NCBI GenBank assembly: GCA_022539475.1
Contig: VCMS01000095.1
Location: forward strand, 62,001-126,000
DNA: 64,000 bases
From: Gracilaria domingensis
Lineage: Eukaryota > Rhodophyta > Florideophyceae > Gracilariales > Gracilariaceae
Reading direction: 5' to 3'
Within the stretch, counting starts at the first letter, position 1. Each line of letters begins with the position of its first letter. The translations under genes and the position numbers were made by a program. This document shows positions 1 to 9,723 of the stretch, in pieces. Below the pieces are notes generated by a model. The model was not told where the DNA came from and made no database searches. It was given only the letters and a program-made list of their open reading frames with translations.

Positions 1-1
1 C

Positions 2-547
2 AACGCTAATGATGAAGTTCGGAACTACAGAATGGCTCGACGGCTTTCTCGTTATATGTCACTACCTGAAGACGTTGTGAAGGCGCGTGCGCCGCTTCCT
101 GCTCTAAAAAAGCTTTGCCTCTCTGGCAACCTGAGGTCTGATATTCATCGATTCGTGCCACTTGTCTCTCCGCGACTCGAACATTTCTGGGTGAACATTT
201 CTGAATTAGAACCATATTATGTTGTGGAGGGGAAGCCTAGGCAAATGCACAAGAAGCGTCTCCTTCACGAAAAGTTCCTTGAAGAAGACAAGGCCTACAG
301 AACATTTGTGACCACGTTTTGCATGCACGCATTCAAATGGCCAGGACCCAAGACCATGGATGAACATAAAAAAGAGTGGATCTCCAGGTCCTCTGATATC
401 TTTATACAGACTAATGTGTTGATCTTCGAAAGACGAGGAGGGAAGCGATGTTCACTGCAACTAAGCGTCAAAGAGTTTTTTGAGGTAGAAACCTCAGAAA
501 ACTTCGCATTCCGGAGGCATGCGAAGACGGCATCGCTTGAAGGATAA
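2..547 (+). CDS. Probable F-box/LRR-type protein, 3' part
   Basis: The reading frame is open to the left edge of the window, so the gene begins upstream and about 181 C-terminal residues are seen. The first visible Met is at 32. A leucine-rich stretch near the start (LPALKKLCLSGN, then RFVPLVSPRLEHFWVNI) resembles the repeats of F-box/LRR proteins, which select substrates for SCF ubiquitin ligases. The rest is a basic, Lys- and Glu-rich tail with no motif I recognise. It ends about 500 bp before the next gene on the same strand. The family call rests only on the leucine spacing; it could be another LRR protein. Confidence 0.45.
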   Translation, partial: NANDEVRNYRMARRLSRYMSLPEDVVKARAPLPALKKLCLSGNLRSDIHRFVPLVSPRLEHFWVNISELEPYYVVEGKPRQMHKKRLLHEKFLEEDKAYRTFVTTFCMHAFKWPGPKTMDEHKKEWISRSSDIFIQTNVLIFERRGGKRCSLQLSVKEFFEVETSENFAFRRHAKTASLEG

Positions 548-1056
548 CGAGTGTGACGACAGTGTTAGAGAAGTTTGAAACAGGTCTTCAGAATCGTACA
601 GCGAGAGCACTTTGCTTTTATTTGTCGACTGGTTTGGTTTTATGAAGACGCTTCATATGCTGCGATCGCCATACTCCGCTTCTAAATAATTGCAGATGGA
701 GTGTGCGGACATCGTAGCGTGAAGCATCGTTGAATTTCACCATCTTCGGCGCGGTGAGAGACATGGTCGATGGTAGATCCGCCCAAGATCCATCATGGCC
801 CCGGCCTTTACTCTTGAACGGCCTTACAGCAGTATCTCGCAGATACACAATATGTGCTGAACTGAATCTGCTGTAAGGCAAAGAGCCCAACCAAAAGTTG
901 TATGATACAACGCGCCGCCATAATCGTGACGAAGACAAGTTTCTACAAACTGTCAGCCTTGACCCCCAAGCGAATCGTCTCCATGGTCATTATTCTCCTG
1001 AGAGAGACTCCGCTCAAGTCCATCCGCAGCAGAATATCGCTCACAATAAGGGACAA
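548..1056. other. Intergenic region upstream of AIM24-like gene
   Basis: No coding region supported. It presumably holds the 3' end of the left-edge gene and the promoter and leader of the AIM24-like gene. The open frame before the ATG at 1057 begins only with a TTG codon, so it is not used as a start. Confidence 0.4.
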
Positions 1057-2012
1057 ATGTCGGTCGAAACTCCAGCGGGATTGTCGTTAAAGGCGCTTGC
1101 CGCTAAAGCAAGCGTCAAGCAAAATGGAACACACCTGTTTGAATTAGAGCGTGATAAACTCTTGCGCATCAACTTGAACGATAACACCGCGCCGTTCGCT
1201 TGGATCAAAGCCGGTACCATGGTAAGTGCGTCAACGACATAGCTGAGCTTAATACTAAAGCGGCAATGCCCGGGAGCAAAATACTGAACTCATCGTTTTC
1301 GGTTTTAAGATAGCCAGAACTGGCCAACTCAAGTTTAGCCGGCAGAGCGCTCGCGAACAGGGATTTGCCAAAGTCCTAAAAAAGGCGTTTACTGGCGAAG
1401 GCATGACGCTCGTGAAATGTGAGGGAAGCGGTGTTGCATTTTGTGCTGATGCGGGCAAGCTGGTGTCCATTATTATGCTTTCTGATGAAACAGTGTATCT
1501 TAACGGCAATGATGTACTTGCGCTTTCCTCCTCTCTCACGTACGATATCAAGCTAATGAAGGGCGCTGGTATGATGTCCGGAGGCCTCTTCAACGTTAAG
1601 GTGCGCCCTTATGCTCATCAGTTGTTGCCCATGCAAGGGGTATACTAACTTATCGTCATCGCTGTGTGGTCTGTGTGTGTAGGTGTCTGGCACTGGAGCA
1701 GTTGCTTTTACCTGCCATGGCGCTGTGGTTGTGCTTCATGCAACGGCAGAGAAGCCGGTTTATACGGACCCGGATGCCACAGTGGCTTGGACTCATCCCC
1801 CCACAATGAAGGTAAGCACTCGAGTCAGCATAACGTGGGATGTGCACTTTGTTTCACTTTGCTGACTTAGTTGTCCTGTGCAGACTGACCTTAGCATGAA
1901 ATCGTTCATGGGTAGAGGTTCTGGCGAGGAGTTTCAACTGGTGTTCAACGAGGGCTATGTTGTAGTGCAACCGTTTGAGGAGCTACCCCCACCCCCATCC
2001 AATGCAGCGTAA
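1057..2012 (+). CDS. AIM24 family protein (DUF124), four exons
   Basis: The spliced product is about 237 residues, encoded by exons 1057-1221, 1310-1600, 1683-1811 and 1884-2012, all phase 0. AIM24 proteins are beta-rich, found in bacteria and mitochondria, and linked in yeast to the inner-membrane MICOS complex. Family signatures remain continuous over the joins: KAGTM at the end of exon 1 runs into IARTGQLKFSR, then FTGEGMTLVKCEGSG, MKGAGMMSGGLFNVK, VSGTGAVAFTCHGAVV, and a final MGRGSGEEFQLVF with VVVQPFEE. The length is normal for the short form. The start at 1057 is the first in-frame ATG. Family call confident; location in the cell not shown by the sequence. Confidence 0.82.
1222..1309 (+). 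other. Intron 1 of AIM24-like gene
   Basis: 88 nt, GTAAGT donor and TTTTAAG acceptor, with a TACTGAAC branch-point-like sequence near 1282. Joining at these sites restores the family motif GTM-IARTG. Confidence 0.75.
1601..1682 (+). other. Intron 2 of AIM24-like gene with perfect TACTAAC
   Basis: 82 nt, GTGCGC donor (weak), perfect TACTAAC branch point at 1643-1649, TGTGTGTAG acceptor. The frame is kept at phase 0. Confidence 0.85.
1812..1883 (+). other. Intron 3 of AIM24-like gene
   Basis: 72 nt, GTAAGC donor and CTGTGCAG acceptor, with a TGCTGAC branch-like sequence about 25 nt before the acceptor. Splicing joins PPTMK to TDLSMKSF. Confidence 0.8.
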
Positions 2013-5000
2013 CCTTTTTTTCGCCGGTAACAAGAACACGTCCGCTCTTTTGTTTCGGCTTCATTCGATGAGTACTCGGTATCATTGCAATGCTCGGGTT
2101 TGCAGTCTTCAACTCGAGCTGGAGAGGTTCTCTAAGGTGTTCAAGGATAACTCGAGTAACTGCTTCCATCGTAGAGATTAGCGCTAGGTTTTGCTCAACA
2201 ACACTTCTTCGATAATCGACGCATTGCCCGCCACATCCACAACGCAGAAGTAGGCAGAGGCGCATTTCTGACTGTTTTTTCTCGAATTCATAAATATGAA
2301 GCAGTTCAACGAAAGTCATCCGTATAGTTGAAGTAGAGAGTCTTGCGAAGTAAAGTCGCTGAAGTCCTAGGATACTCATTACATTCGAACACATTGCTTA
2401 TACTACAACTTGTATGTAGTCTACAAGTCTCCAACCACTTCGACAACTTTTCTGCAAGAACATAAACCAGAGATTGCAACAATGCCGTTTCTGTACACTG
2501 ACTGGACTAAAAAAGATCCTGGTGAAGTACACGACCATGTTAGAGCATGAGATCTAGTTTAGTATCGATCTAATGGCCGCCCATAAGACTTAATTGCTCA
2601 AGATGTGGTGTATTAAGTATCATATCCTAGCCCATATCGGCTTGAATGGTACTAGGAGTGTCTGTTTCCCAGCCTGTAGAACATATCCACGGAATTGTTC
2701 CCTAGTCATTCGGTCATAAATTCGGGCCTGCTTTTATCAATGTTCTGTGTTTTCCTTTTCTTTGCTGGCAAAAACCAAGCCAACGCACAGTTCATATCCG
2801 TTCTAGGCTAGACCTTGAATTCGCTGATGAAACGAATCTTGGCGACTAGATACGGCACATAGCATATGGGCTTATGATTGATCAGGCGTATAGAATGTCC
2901 TTATGCAGATCGTATCGAACTTAAACGAATACCACCTTGAGTACCGAAGGTACCAGCGTCAGTGCTCTTCGAATTGACCCGATTTTATGCTTCTTGGCGC
3001 TACTATACTTTAATATCATCATCGGTCTGCAACTTGAAGAACGCCAGAAGCATTGTAAATCTGCATTCATTGGTTTCACTAAGTTGCCATACACGGTAGT
3101 TTCCTCATACGATGGACCTGTCTTCGCAAAGGATTCTAGCAATTGATGAACTTTTTCTTTGTGAAACGCCCCGCATTCCATTCCCATTAAGCTGCAAATT
3201 GTAGTGTGCAAAAGAGCGAGAGAGAGAGCGCTTTTGGTCACACAGTATCATAAATGATGTAATTATGAGGGAGGTGGTTTTTGTCACGAATTGCATTCCT
3301 GAGATTTGAAACATTTCTGAGAATGTCTACCCAATTTGCTTTGCAAGCATTGTTCAACTGTAAGAAACCACGCATTTGCGCTTACCTTCACAACATGTAC
3401 ACGGGCAAGGTACACAACTTAACGAACAGGCCCACTTGCAACTTGATGACCTCTGCGCCTCGAAAATACGAAGAAGTAGAGGTGCCTGCTCATAGGTAAG
3501 ACATTTGACCTTTCTTCCTGATCTATGTTTCAAAATATAACGTGGGCATGAAATGAATCCAATTATCATTAATTTAAGATTGGGTTTAATCGGCAGCTTT
3601 TAAGTGTCGTAATGCCGTCGAACAAACCCGTACAACTCATGCCATTGAATCGTTTGGAAGCACTTCGTGATGACCACAGTTTGGAAGCATGAGTTTCTCG
3701 TAGAAATTATCAAACCAAGGTACCCGTGCTATTTATATCAAACTTATTCGCGAATTTGCTTTAGAGGAAAACAGAGGAAAACGTAATAGCATAGTGGAAG
3801 AAGATGATGTCGATAACTCTCCTTCCGTAACAATTCAGCTTAGGCCAATCTCGAGTGTACGGAACCAGCACTGCTTCAGCGGTACTTTTCTAAGTCTGCG
3901 GGGAAAGATATGCAGTACATGCATACAGTGCAGTGCACTGAGAGTTTGGCCTCCCTTGCTATAAGCCAGAGAAGAATATATTGTTGCAGAGTCCGAGTCA
4001 GCAGTGCTGACTCGGACTCTGCTGACTCAGCACGTGACATGCAGATATACATTGAGATAATATCATATTATGATGAAGTTATCAATATCTCATACCTGTC
4101 ATACATAGAATCCTATTTCATAGCACGGAGTTGCCTCAGTCCCCAAGGGTTGGCCCATACCTCACAGTCAGCCGATAGAGAGATCTTAGAGATCTATGGC
4201 AGGCGCAACAAATGTTGCGGCCAGTTCGAAAGTGTATGCGTCGGGGCAAAAGCTGGGTGCGACGGACATAAGCTGTATGCCAAAGCAACATTTATTGCAG
4301 CACCTAATTGCGCAACGAGCGTAGATACCTTCGCAACCCAATCTTGACCTCATGTTTTCTTAATCACACCTGGGCATGAACTTCTTGAAGAAGTAAATGG
4401 CCACAATTCAATGCATTGGAATAATTTATTGACCTATAAGTGCGTCCTGATTGCCCGAGGAAACACTACGTGTAGGCTTTGCAAGACGTAGGCTTCGGGT
4501 GTTACATGTTCTGCACTTACCGTTCTGTCGTACTTTTTCATCGTGATGACGATTATCAAAACCCTATAATCGAGCGCTATAAAAAGTTATCTTGGAGGGT
4601 ATCTTGGCATGTATTCGTCTTCTTCCGACAGCACAAGGGTATGATGAAAGTCTTCGAGATTATCATAGGGACAGATGTGATCGACGTATTTCTGATATTC
4701 CATGAGACTACTTCGAAGCTTAAATTAAGAAAAAAGCTATCCGGAGCGTTTGTGCTTCCATTCCCGATACAAGGGTAGCTTGTGTGTATGCTACATTTTG
4801 TCCGTACCCTTGGTATATATTGCGACGAAATTGCTTCCAATTCAATATGCAAATGTACTGTAGTTTCATCTCTCAGCTCATATCTCACTGCTATTAAAGC
4901 TTTCTCCCTTCCGATTCCGCAGCTCAGCCGGCTCTTCACGAAGCCAAGAACAAGGTCCACAAAAATTGCCTATCCCCATTCACACAAGCTCTTCTCATAA

Positions 5001-5019
5001 TTCAACCAAGTTCATCAAG
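2013..5019. other. 3-kb gene-free region
   Basis: Only short unrelated open frames occur, none with family motifs or a supported splice structure. It is AT-richer than the flanking genes and contains the 37-nt palindrome at 3986-4022 plus other short self-complementary stretches between about 3910 and 4200. The last 200 bp should hold the promoter of the decarboxylase gene. Confidence 0.5.
3986..4022. repeat. Perfect 37-nt palindrome (18-bp arms, 1-nt centre)
   Basis: The left arm 3986-4003 (GCAGAGTCCGAGTCAGCA) is exactly complementary to the right arm 4005-4022 around a single G. Further palindromes lie just upstream, such as CAGTGCACTG near 3928. Function unknown. Confidence 0.9.
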
Positions 5020-6261
5020 ATGACCGACTGCGATACACTTCGAGACGAAATCATCCGGAAAATTAAGAAGATCATACGTTCTAACCCTCCACTGTCCCCA
5101 GATATGGAGGTTCACCTTGACAAACTTCGCATGATTTGTTCCAACCCGGTAGTTGAAGCCGCTTTCAATGAAGCTGTGGCACATGTTAACCCTCACACCG
5201 AAACTGGGGGAGTAAACTACTGGATGTATGCAGATATTCAAATGTTTATTCTTTACTTCACTTGTTGGTTCACCGATCTACCAAAGCCAACCAGTGGTTT
5301 GGGCTATATCTTGCCGTTTTCTTGGTTTTACTTGAACAATAAATCGGCGTACTATTTCTTAAATATATTCAAAAGCTCTTCTTTGGGTGAGAGGGTCATG
5401 ACGAGGGAGATTTTCAACTGGACAGTGGAGTTCATCATGATCCGCGGAAAGTTTATGGACTCTCCGGAGTCAACTAAGTATATCGAGGATTGGATTCAGA
5501 ATCCAGGAACCAACATGCAAGATTTCCTGACACCACCAGGTGGCTTCAAGAGCTACAATGAATTCTTCACTCGTGAACTTAACCCGGACGCTAATCCACG
5601 CCCGATTTCAAACCCAGAAGATGAAAGCATCGTTACAGCATCAGCAGATACCATCATCAATCTCATCTTGTCTGATTTAAATCTCGAAACAATGATTAAC
5701 GTGAAAGGTCGGCAAATCAGCATGGAAAAGCTTCTGCACAAGTCGAAGTACGCCAAGCACTTTGTAGGTGGTACTGCTGTATCCTGTGTTCTGATGCCTA
5801 ATGTGTACCATCACTATCACTCTCCCGTTAGTGGCGAAATCGTGGAAGGAAAAGACATCCCTGGCATTTACAATGGCATTATGGATGGAGAGCACTGGTT
5901 TAATGATATGTCTAACCCTGGACAGGGCGACACCGATTTCAGCATCTTTGAAGAATTTCATCGTGCATATTACATAATCAAAACCGAGAAGTTCGGTCAC
6001 GTCGCAATGATTCCAGTCGGGCTGAATACTATAAGCAGAATTACGCCTTCTCTGGTGGGCGATGAATCGTCGTACGTTCCACCAGGGGGAACGCCGGTTC
6101 CAGTTGCCAAAGGTCAGAAGCTTGGGCACTTTGCTTACGGAGGCTCATTGAATATCTTGATGTTCGAGGAAGGAGTGTTCCCTAGTTTATCCGTGCTCAT
6201 GGGTGACAGGCTTGGCCAGATGACTCCCAAAGCTCGGAAGGGAAAGAAAGGAGATATTTAA
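5020..6261 (+). CDS. Phosphatidylserine decarboxylase family protein, PsiD-like
   Basis: 413 residues from the ATG at 5020; a longer frame begins only with TTG. It belongs to the pyruvoyl-dependent decarboxylase family whose members either convert phosphatidylserine to phosphatidylethanolamine or, like fungal PsiD, act on amino acids. The N-terminal about 170 residues look like the extra PSDC-type domain of the PsiD branch. The core has FKSYNEFFTREL, VITASADT-like IVTASADTIINL, the HHYHSPVSGEI stretch with conserved His, and FAYGGSLNILMFEEG near the C-terminus. In that motif Gly375-Ser376 is the expected self-cleavage site producing the pyruvoyl group. No transit peptide or membrane anchor is evident, which fits a soluble PsiD-like enzyme better than mitochondrial PSD. 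The substrate cannot be read from sequence. Confidence 0.85.
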   Translation: MTDCDTLRDEIIRKIKKIIRSNPPLSPDMEVHLDKLRMICSNPVVEAAFNEAVAHVNPHTETGGVNYWMYADIQMFILYFTCWFTDLPKPTSGLGYILPFSWFYLNNKSAYYFLNIFKSSSLGERVMTREIFNWTVEFIMIRGKFMDSPESTKYIEDWIQNPGTNMQDFLTPPGGFKSYNEFFTRELNPDANPRPISNPEDESIVTASADTIINLILSDLNLETMINVKGRQISMEKLLHKSKYAKHFVGGTAVSCVLMPNVYHHYHSPVSGEIVEGKDIPGIYNGIMDGEHWFNDMSNPGQGDTDFSIFEEFHRAYYIIKTEKFGHVAMIPVGLNTISRITPSLVGDESSYVPPGGTPVPVAKGQKLGHFAYGGSLNILMFEEGVFPSLSVLMGDRLGQMTPKARKGKKGDI

Positions 6262-6649
6262 GTTGCAAAGATAGTACAAGGGTACATCCGAGGTCATTGG
6301 GGTTTGCGAACTGAGCCAAAGTTCGTACTGGCTCCTCAGGTTGAATACCGAAGTGAACCGGGCGAAGAAGAAAAGCAGAAGAAACTGCCTTTTATTTCTG
6401 AAGGCGCCTGTCAGACAAAAGGAATGTCAAAGTTAAAGTGCTGAGGGTAGGATAAAATTTACTCGCAGACCTTAAACACTGCATTAATGATCGAAGGCCA
6501 CGAACGGAACCCGTATCGCACATCCGGGAGAACAGTAAAGCAATGCTGAGTAGATGAAGTCATAGGTGAAGTACTTGTTCACGATTTCTTCTCTAAATGA
6601 CAGTAAGCATAAGAGTTCTCATACATTAGCAATGCGCAGAGTAGGACCT
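6262..6649. other. Convergent 3' intergenic region
   Basis: Lies between the ends of the decarboxylase (+) and the orphan membrane protein (-). No gene or strong structure seen. Confidence 0.4.
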
Positions 6650-7933
6650 TTATAGCTCCTGTCTCGGATACGCTCGATCTGGATCTGGTGCGTCCCCGAC
6701 ATTATCTTTTCCAGTGAAGTAATCTTCGTGCGGTGCTTGCCATGACACGCCTGGCACTTCCACATTTCTGCTTCGCGAAGTGTCCCAGCTGCCACTAAGC
6801 GCTCCCTTAGAATGCAAAAGCGATTCCGTGTGGGAAACGGCTTGCTTCACCATCCAGCGATGAAGATCATTCTGGTTCCTTAACGTAAGCTGGTGGCGCT
6901 TGAACACCGGTCTTCTCGTGGAGACCTTGTCATACTCAGGACATCGACCCACACACCAGAACAGGCCGCACTCACACGGTCTTGTGCCAATTGGAACGCG
7001 GCGAGAGCTTTCTTCATACCCAGCGATTTGCTCTCCTATTTTAACATCGACGCCTGCCGCCATAATACATGTGGAGTATCTATCGGAAGGTACCAGAACT
7101 TGATCGCCGTTGAACTTGGTGTTCCAATACGCTAAATAGCTGAATGCCTTTCCAGAGTCTGCCACATCCGCTGCGGTATCCTGTCGTGTACTGACGGTGT
7201 CCATTCCTTCAACCACTGCGCTGTCGATGATGTCTGCACGAGCTTGTTCTGGTATGTTCCGCAGCTGAAGATGTAAAGCTTCTTTCACATGCTTAACAGT
7301 GGGGCCTTTGACACATGTAGCCTGCGCATAAAGTTTTAATCCATCCACCGGGAGCTCTTCGATGTTATCGATTTTGTTATTGGCAGCTTCTTGAAGAGCA
7401 AACGCCCTTAGTTGCTGCAAAGGCTCCCCCGATCGGAGGGTTTGCCTAATGTACATAAAGAGATAGCCTATCGGAATGGAAATGATGACGAGCATTAGAA
7501 GTCTTGCAACCATCCAAACCAGAGACACGCCAACTTGTTCAGATGCCGTAAGGCTATAGGTGGACGGATGGTGCTCGAAATTTGACGGGTCATGCACCGT
7601 GGGCATATGCCAAGAGTGCGGCCGTGCACCGCTACCTAACGAGTTGGGAGGGAACTGTGCATCTTTTGCCCAGTACGATTCCGGCTGGAGCTTAAACCGG
7701 GAAGAGTACGAGCCTGCATAGCGATTCCTGTTGCGAAAGGGTTGGGTTTGCTCTGAAGAGCTGGCATGGGAGAATATAGTTTGATCGCGGTCGACTGAAC
7801 TGCGTTCCAAGACATCATCGAACCGAGCATAATCCGCTAAGCGCTGTCGTCTGCGGCGTAGGTGAGCTTCACGGCGAGACGACGGTGCAAAGTCGTATGC
7901 AGAAAAGTGGGAGTTCGAATGTGGGAATGGCAT
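6650..7933 (-). CDS. Orphan single-pass membrane protein with Cys-rich motif
   Basis: 427 residues from the ATG at 7933; an upstream TTG is not used. I do not recognise the family. The N-terminal about 140 residues are basic and Ser/Arg-rich (REAHLRRRRQRL), followed by one strong hydrophobic segment (VSLVWMVARLLMLVIISIPI and a few more residues, about 143-168). Then comes a folded-looking about 200-residue region with KLYAQATCVKG and a compact cysteine motif CECGLFWCVGRCPEYD. That pattern of one TM helix followed by a domain with closely spaced cysteines suggests metal binding or a disulfide-held knot. It is flanked by other minus-strand genes without shared function. Confidence 0.65.
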   Translation of the reverse strand: MPFPHSNSHFSAYDFAPSSRREAHLRRRRQRLADYARFDDVLERSSVDRDQTIFSHASSSEQTQPFRNRNRYAGSYSSRFKLQPESYWAKDAQFPPNSLGSGARPHSWHMPTVHDPSNFEHHPSTYSLTASEQVGVSLVWMVARLLMLVIISIPIGYLFMYIRQTLRSGEPLQQLRAFALQEAANNKIDNIEELPVDGLKLYAQATCVKGPTVKHVKEALHLQLRNIPEQARADIIDSAVVEGMDTVSTRQDTAADVADSGKAFSYLAYWNTKFNGDQVLVPSDRYSTCIMAAGVDVKIGEQIAGYEESSRRVPIGTRPCECGLFWCVGRCPEYDKVSTRRPVFKRHQLTLRNQNDLHRWMVKQAVSHTESLLHSKGALSGSWDTSRSRNVEVPGVSWQAPHEDYFTGKDNVGDAPDPDRAYPRQEL

Positions 7934-8859
7934 GGAGGAAGGAACCGGGAGCAAGAGCCGAAGACACTCTCGACAGAAGGAGAAGACACTCGGCTTGTGG
8001 AGGTCGGCTCATTGACCTGATAATGAGGTGGAACGAAGCCATTGCAGGTGGCTGAGTTGCTCGTCCTTTGACGGAACCAATCAACGGTTACTTTGATACT
8101 GCCAAACTGTAGCTCGCGAGGGGTCAGGAAAGGTGCGTCCCACCATCAGAAAGGTCAATTACCCATATAAGGATACCCCTGGGTAGAGAGATTTGCCAGA
8201 TGCATGTTGGTGCGTAGCGCAGATTTGGCCAAAGATACAGTACCACAGGTACGGCCTGACGTGGCATCTCTGCTCGGGGTTAGCCTTCCCTTGAGGATAA
8301 TGCGACGTGTACGGCTTCACCATCGCATTGTGGCTTCTTCTGCAGCCTTGGATCGCATTGCGATCCCGAGTCTCCGTCACTCTCTCCTTCGTTCGTTTTC
8401 GGAGATTCTAACTTTCGCGCCTTGTAACAGTCTCCGTCTGCTTCTGCTTGGAAGGCCTAAAGCAGGTCGCGCACGTGTTTTATTTCTTCCTCTGTAGAAA
8501 CACAAACAATATGTTTCAAAATGCGATGTGGGCATGTCATTCTTGTTTCAAAAGAGCTCTGTGCAAGAACTTCCAGGCTGGATATAAGCGAGGGGCTGAA
8601 GTCCTTTCAAACACGGTTCCAATCAGATATGAAACCGGTGCCGCAGATAGTCCTGGTACATGGGTATGTCCACAAAGCAGCGCTTTTGTCACCCTTGATT
8701 CTGAATCACTCAACAGTGCAGAGTCCACAGCTTGCTTCACAGGTTGTGAAGCAAGTGGTAAATAGTTGAACAATCTTCGAGCTTTCTGCGGCAACCAAAT
8801 GTCGCCATGCGCATGGTAGTCCGAATGGAAGCGCAGATTTGCGAGAAACTTCGAAAACG
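7934..8859. other. Intergenic region between two minus-strand genes
   Basis: Contains the promoter of the membrane protein gene and the 3' flank of the DUF1963 gene, including the 11-bp hairpin at 8731-8755. Short open frames here have no recognisable content. Confidence 0.4.
8731..8755. repeat. Perfect 11-bp hairpin downstream of DUF1963 gene
   Basis: CTTGCTTCACA (8731-8741) pairs exactly with TGTGAAGCAAG (8745-8755) across a 3-nt loop. It lies about 105 bp past the stop codon of the minus-strand DUF1963 gene, so it may be in that transcript's 3' region. Confidence 0.8.
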
Positions 8860-9723
8860 CTAAACTTCTATGCACCATTTGTAGGGCGTGCTTTCACAAG
8901 CTGTGCATACAAACACATGAAGTGGCATCACATCACCAAAACAAAGATCATGGGAATGTTCTGAAGTGGACCCTTGATCAGTCGACACCCAGCGAGACGG
9001 AGGATCAGCGTAATCCTTGCTCACGATGCTAAGCAAAAAGCGCATAGGAGTTGCGCAGCCATTACATACAACGCCCTGTGGGTCCTGATCCCAGCGGCAG
9101 AATCCGCCAACCTTTGACAAGGGACACACAGAGAATGACTCCTCGTATGGGTCAGACTCGTCCTCAGCACCAATGGCGCGCAGGTCTTCCCTTCCATTTT
9201 GTACAATCCACCTATTCACATCCCTCAGGAGCGGCTCGTTATCGATATACAGCGAAGGGAACTCGGCTACGGTCTGAATGTTTAGCTCGCATTCATTCGG
9301 AACGCAATAACCCTCCGGGTCTGGAATCTGTGGTCCAGCATACTCATTCAGGGCATCGTAAGTACGCCAGTATAGCTTTGGGATGGAGCTGTAGTATTCC
9401 TGATCGTCTTCGTAATGAGGAATTGAATAAGAATCACGGAAAGGGCACCATAGTAGTTGCAAAACTTGTTTTCCAGGTGGAAGCCAAAGATCTGGACAGT
9501 CGTCTGCACGCAGCTGAAGGATGGGGATGAGCGGCAGTGCATGATTTGTGCCGGAACAAACGGGCCATGGTTCATTTCTCGGCCAGGCTATCTTACCGCC
9601 GAGCTTCGACACAAACTGATTCTCGACGTGAGTGCGGCGTGGAAGAAGAACTTGTGTGGTTCGCTTCTCAAGCTCAGGAAAGGGTGTCGATAAATCGAAG
9701 GTTGGCTCGTAGATAAATGTCAT
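8860..9723 (-). CDS. DUF1963 (YwqG-like) protein
   Basis: 287 residues starting at the ATG at 9723; the frame upstream has only a GTG and then a stop. DUF1963 proteins are of unknown function, common in bacteria and scattered in eukaryotes. Two diagnostic motifs are visible: SKLGGKIAWPRNEPWP followed by PLIPILQLRADDCPDL in the first half, and SKVGGFCRWDQDPQGVVC with NGCATPMRFLLSI in the second. The C-terminal end FVCTACESTPYKW is also typical, and the CxxC pairs suggest metal binding. The patchy distribution in eukaryotes is compatible with an old transfer from bacteria, which I cannot test here. Confidence 0.72.
   Translation of the reverse strand: MTFIYEPTFDLSTPFPELEKRTTQVLLPRRTHVENQFVSKLGGKIAWPRNEPWPVCSGTNHALPLIPILQLRADDCPDLWLPPGKQVLQLLWCPFRDSYSIPHYEDDQEYYSSIPKLYWRTYDALNEYAGPQIPDPEGYCVPNECELNIQTVAEFPSLYIDNEPLLRDVNRWIVQNGREDLRAIGAEDESDPYEESFSVCPLSKVGGFCRWDQDPQGVVCNGCATPMRFLLSIVSKDYADPPSRWVSTDQGSTSEHSHDLCFGDVMPLHVFVCTACESTPYKWCIEV

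Noticed and set aside
2823-2850. CTGATGAAACGAA resembling a hammerhead ribozyme core
   Set aside because: No stem II between the two conserved boxes and no pairing for stems I and III.
3910-4347. A 145-codon plus-strand frame
   Set aside because: It spans the palindrome, which creates repeated Asp/Ser codons; composition is not protein-like.
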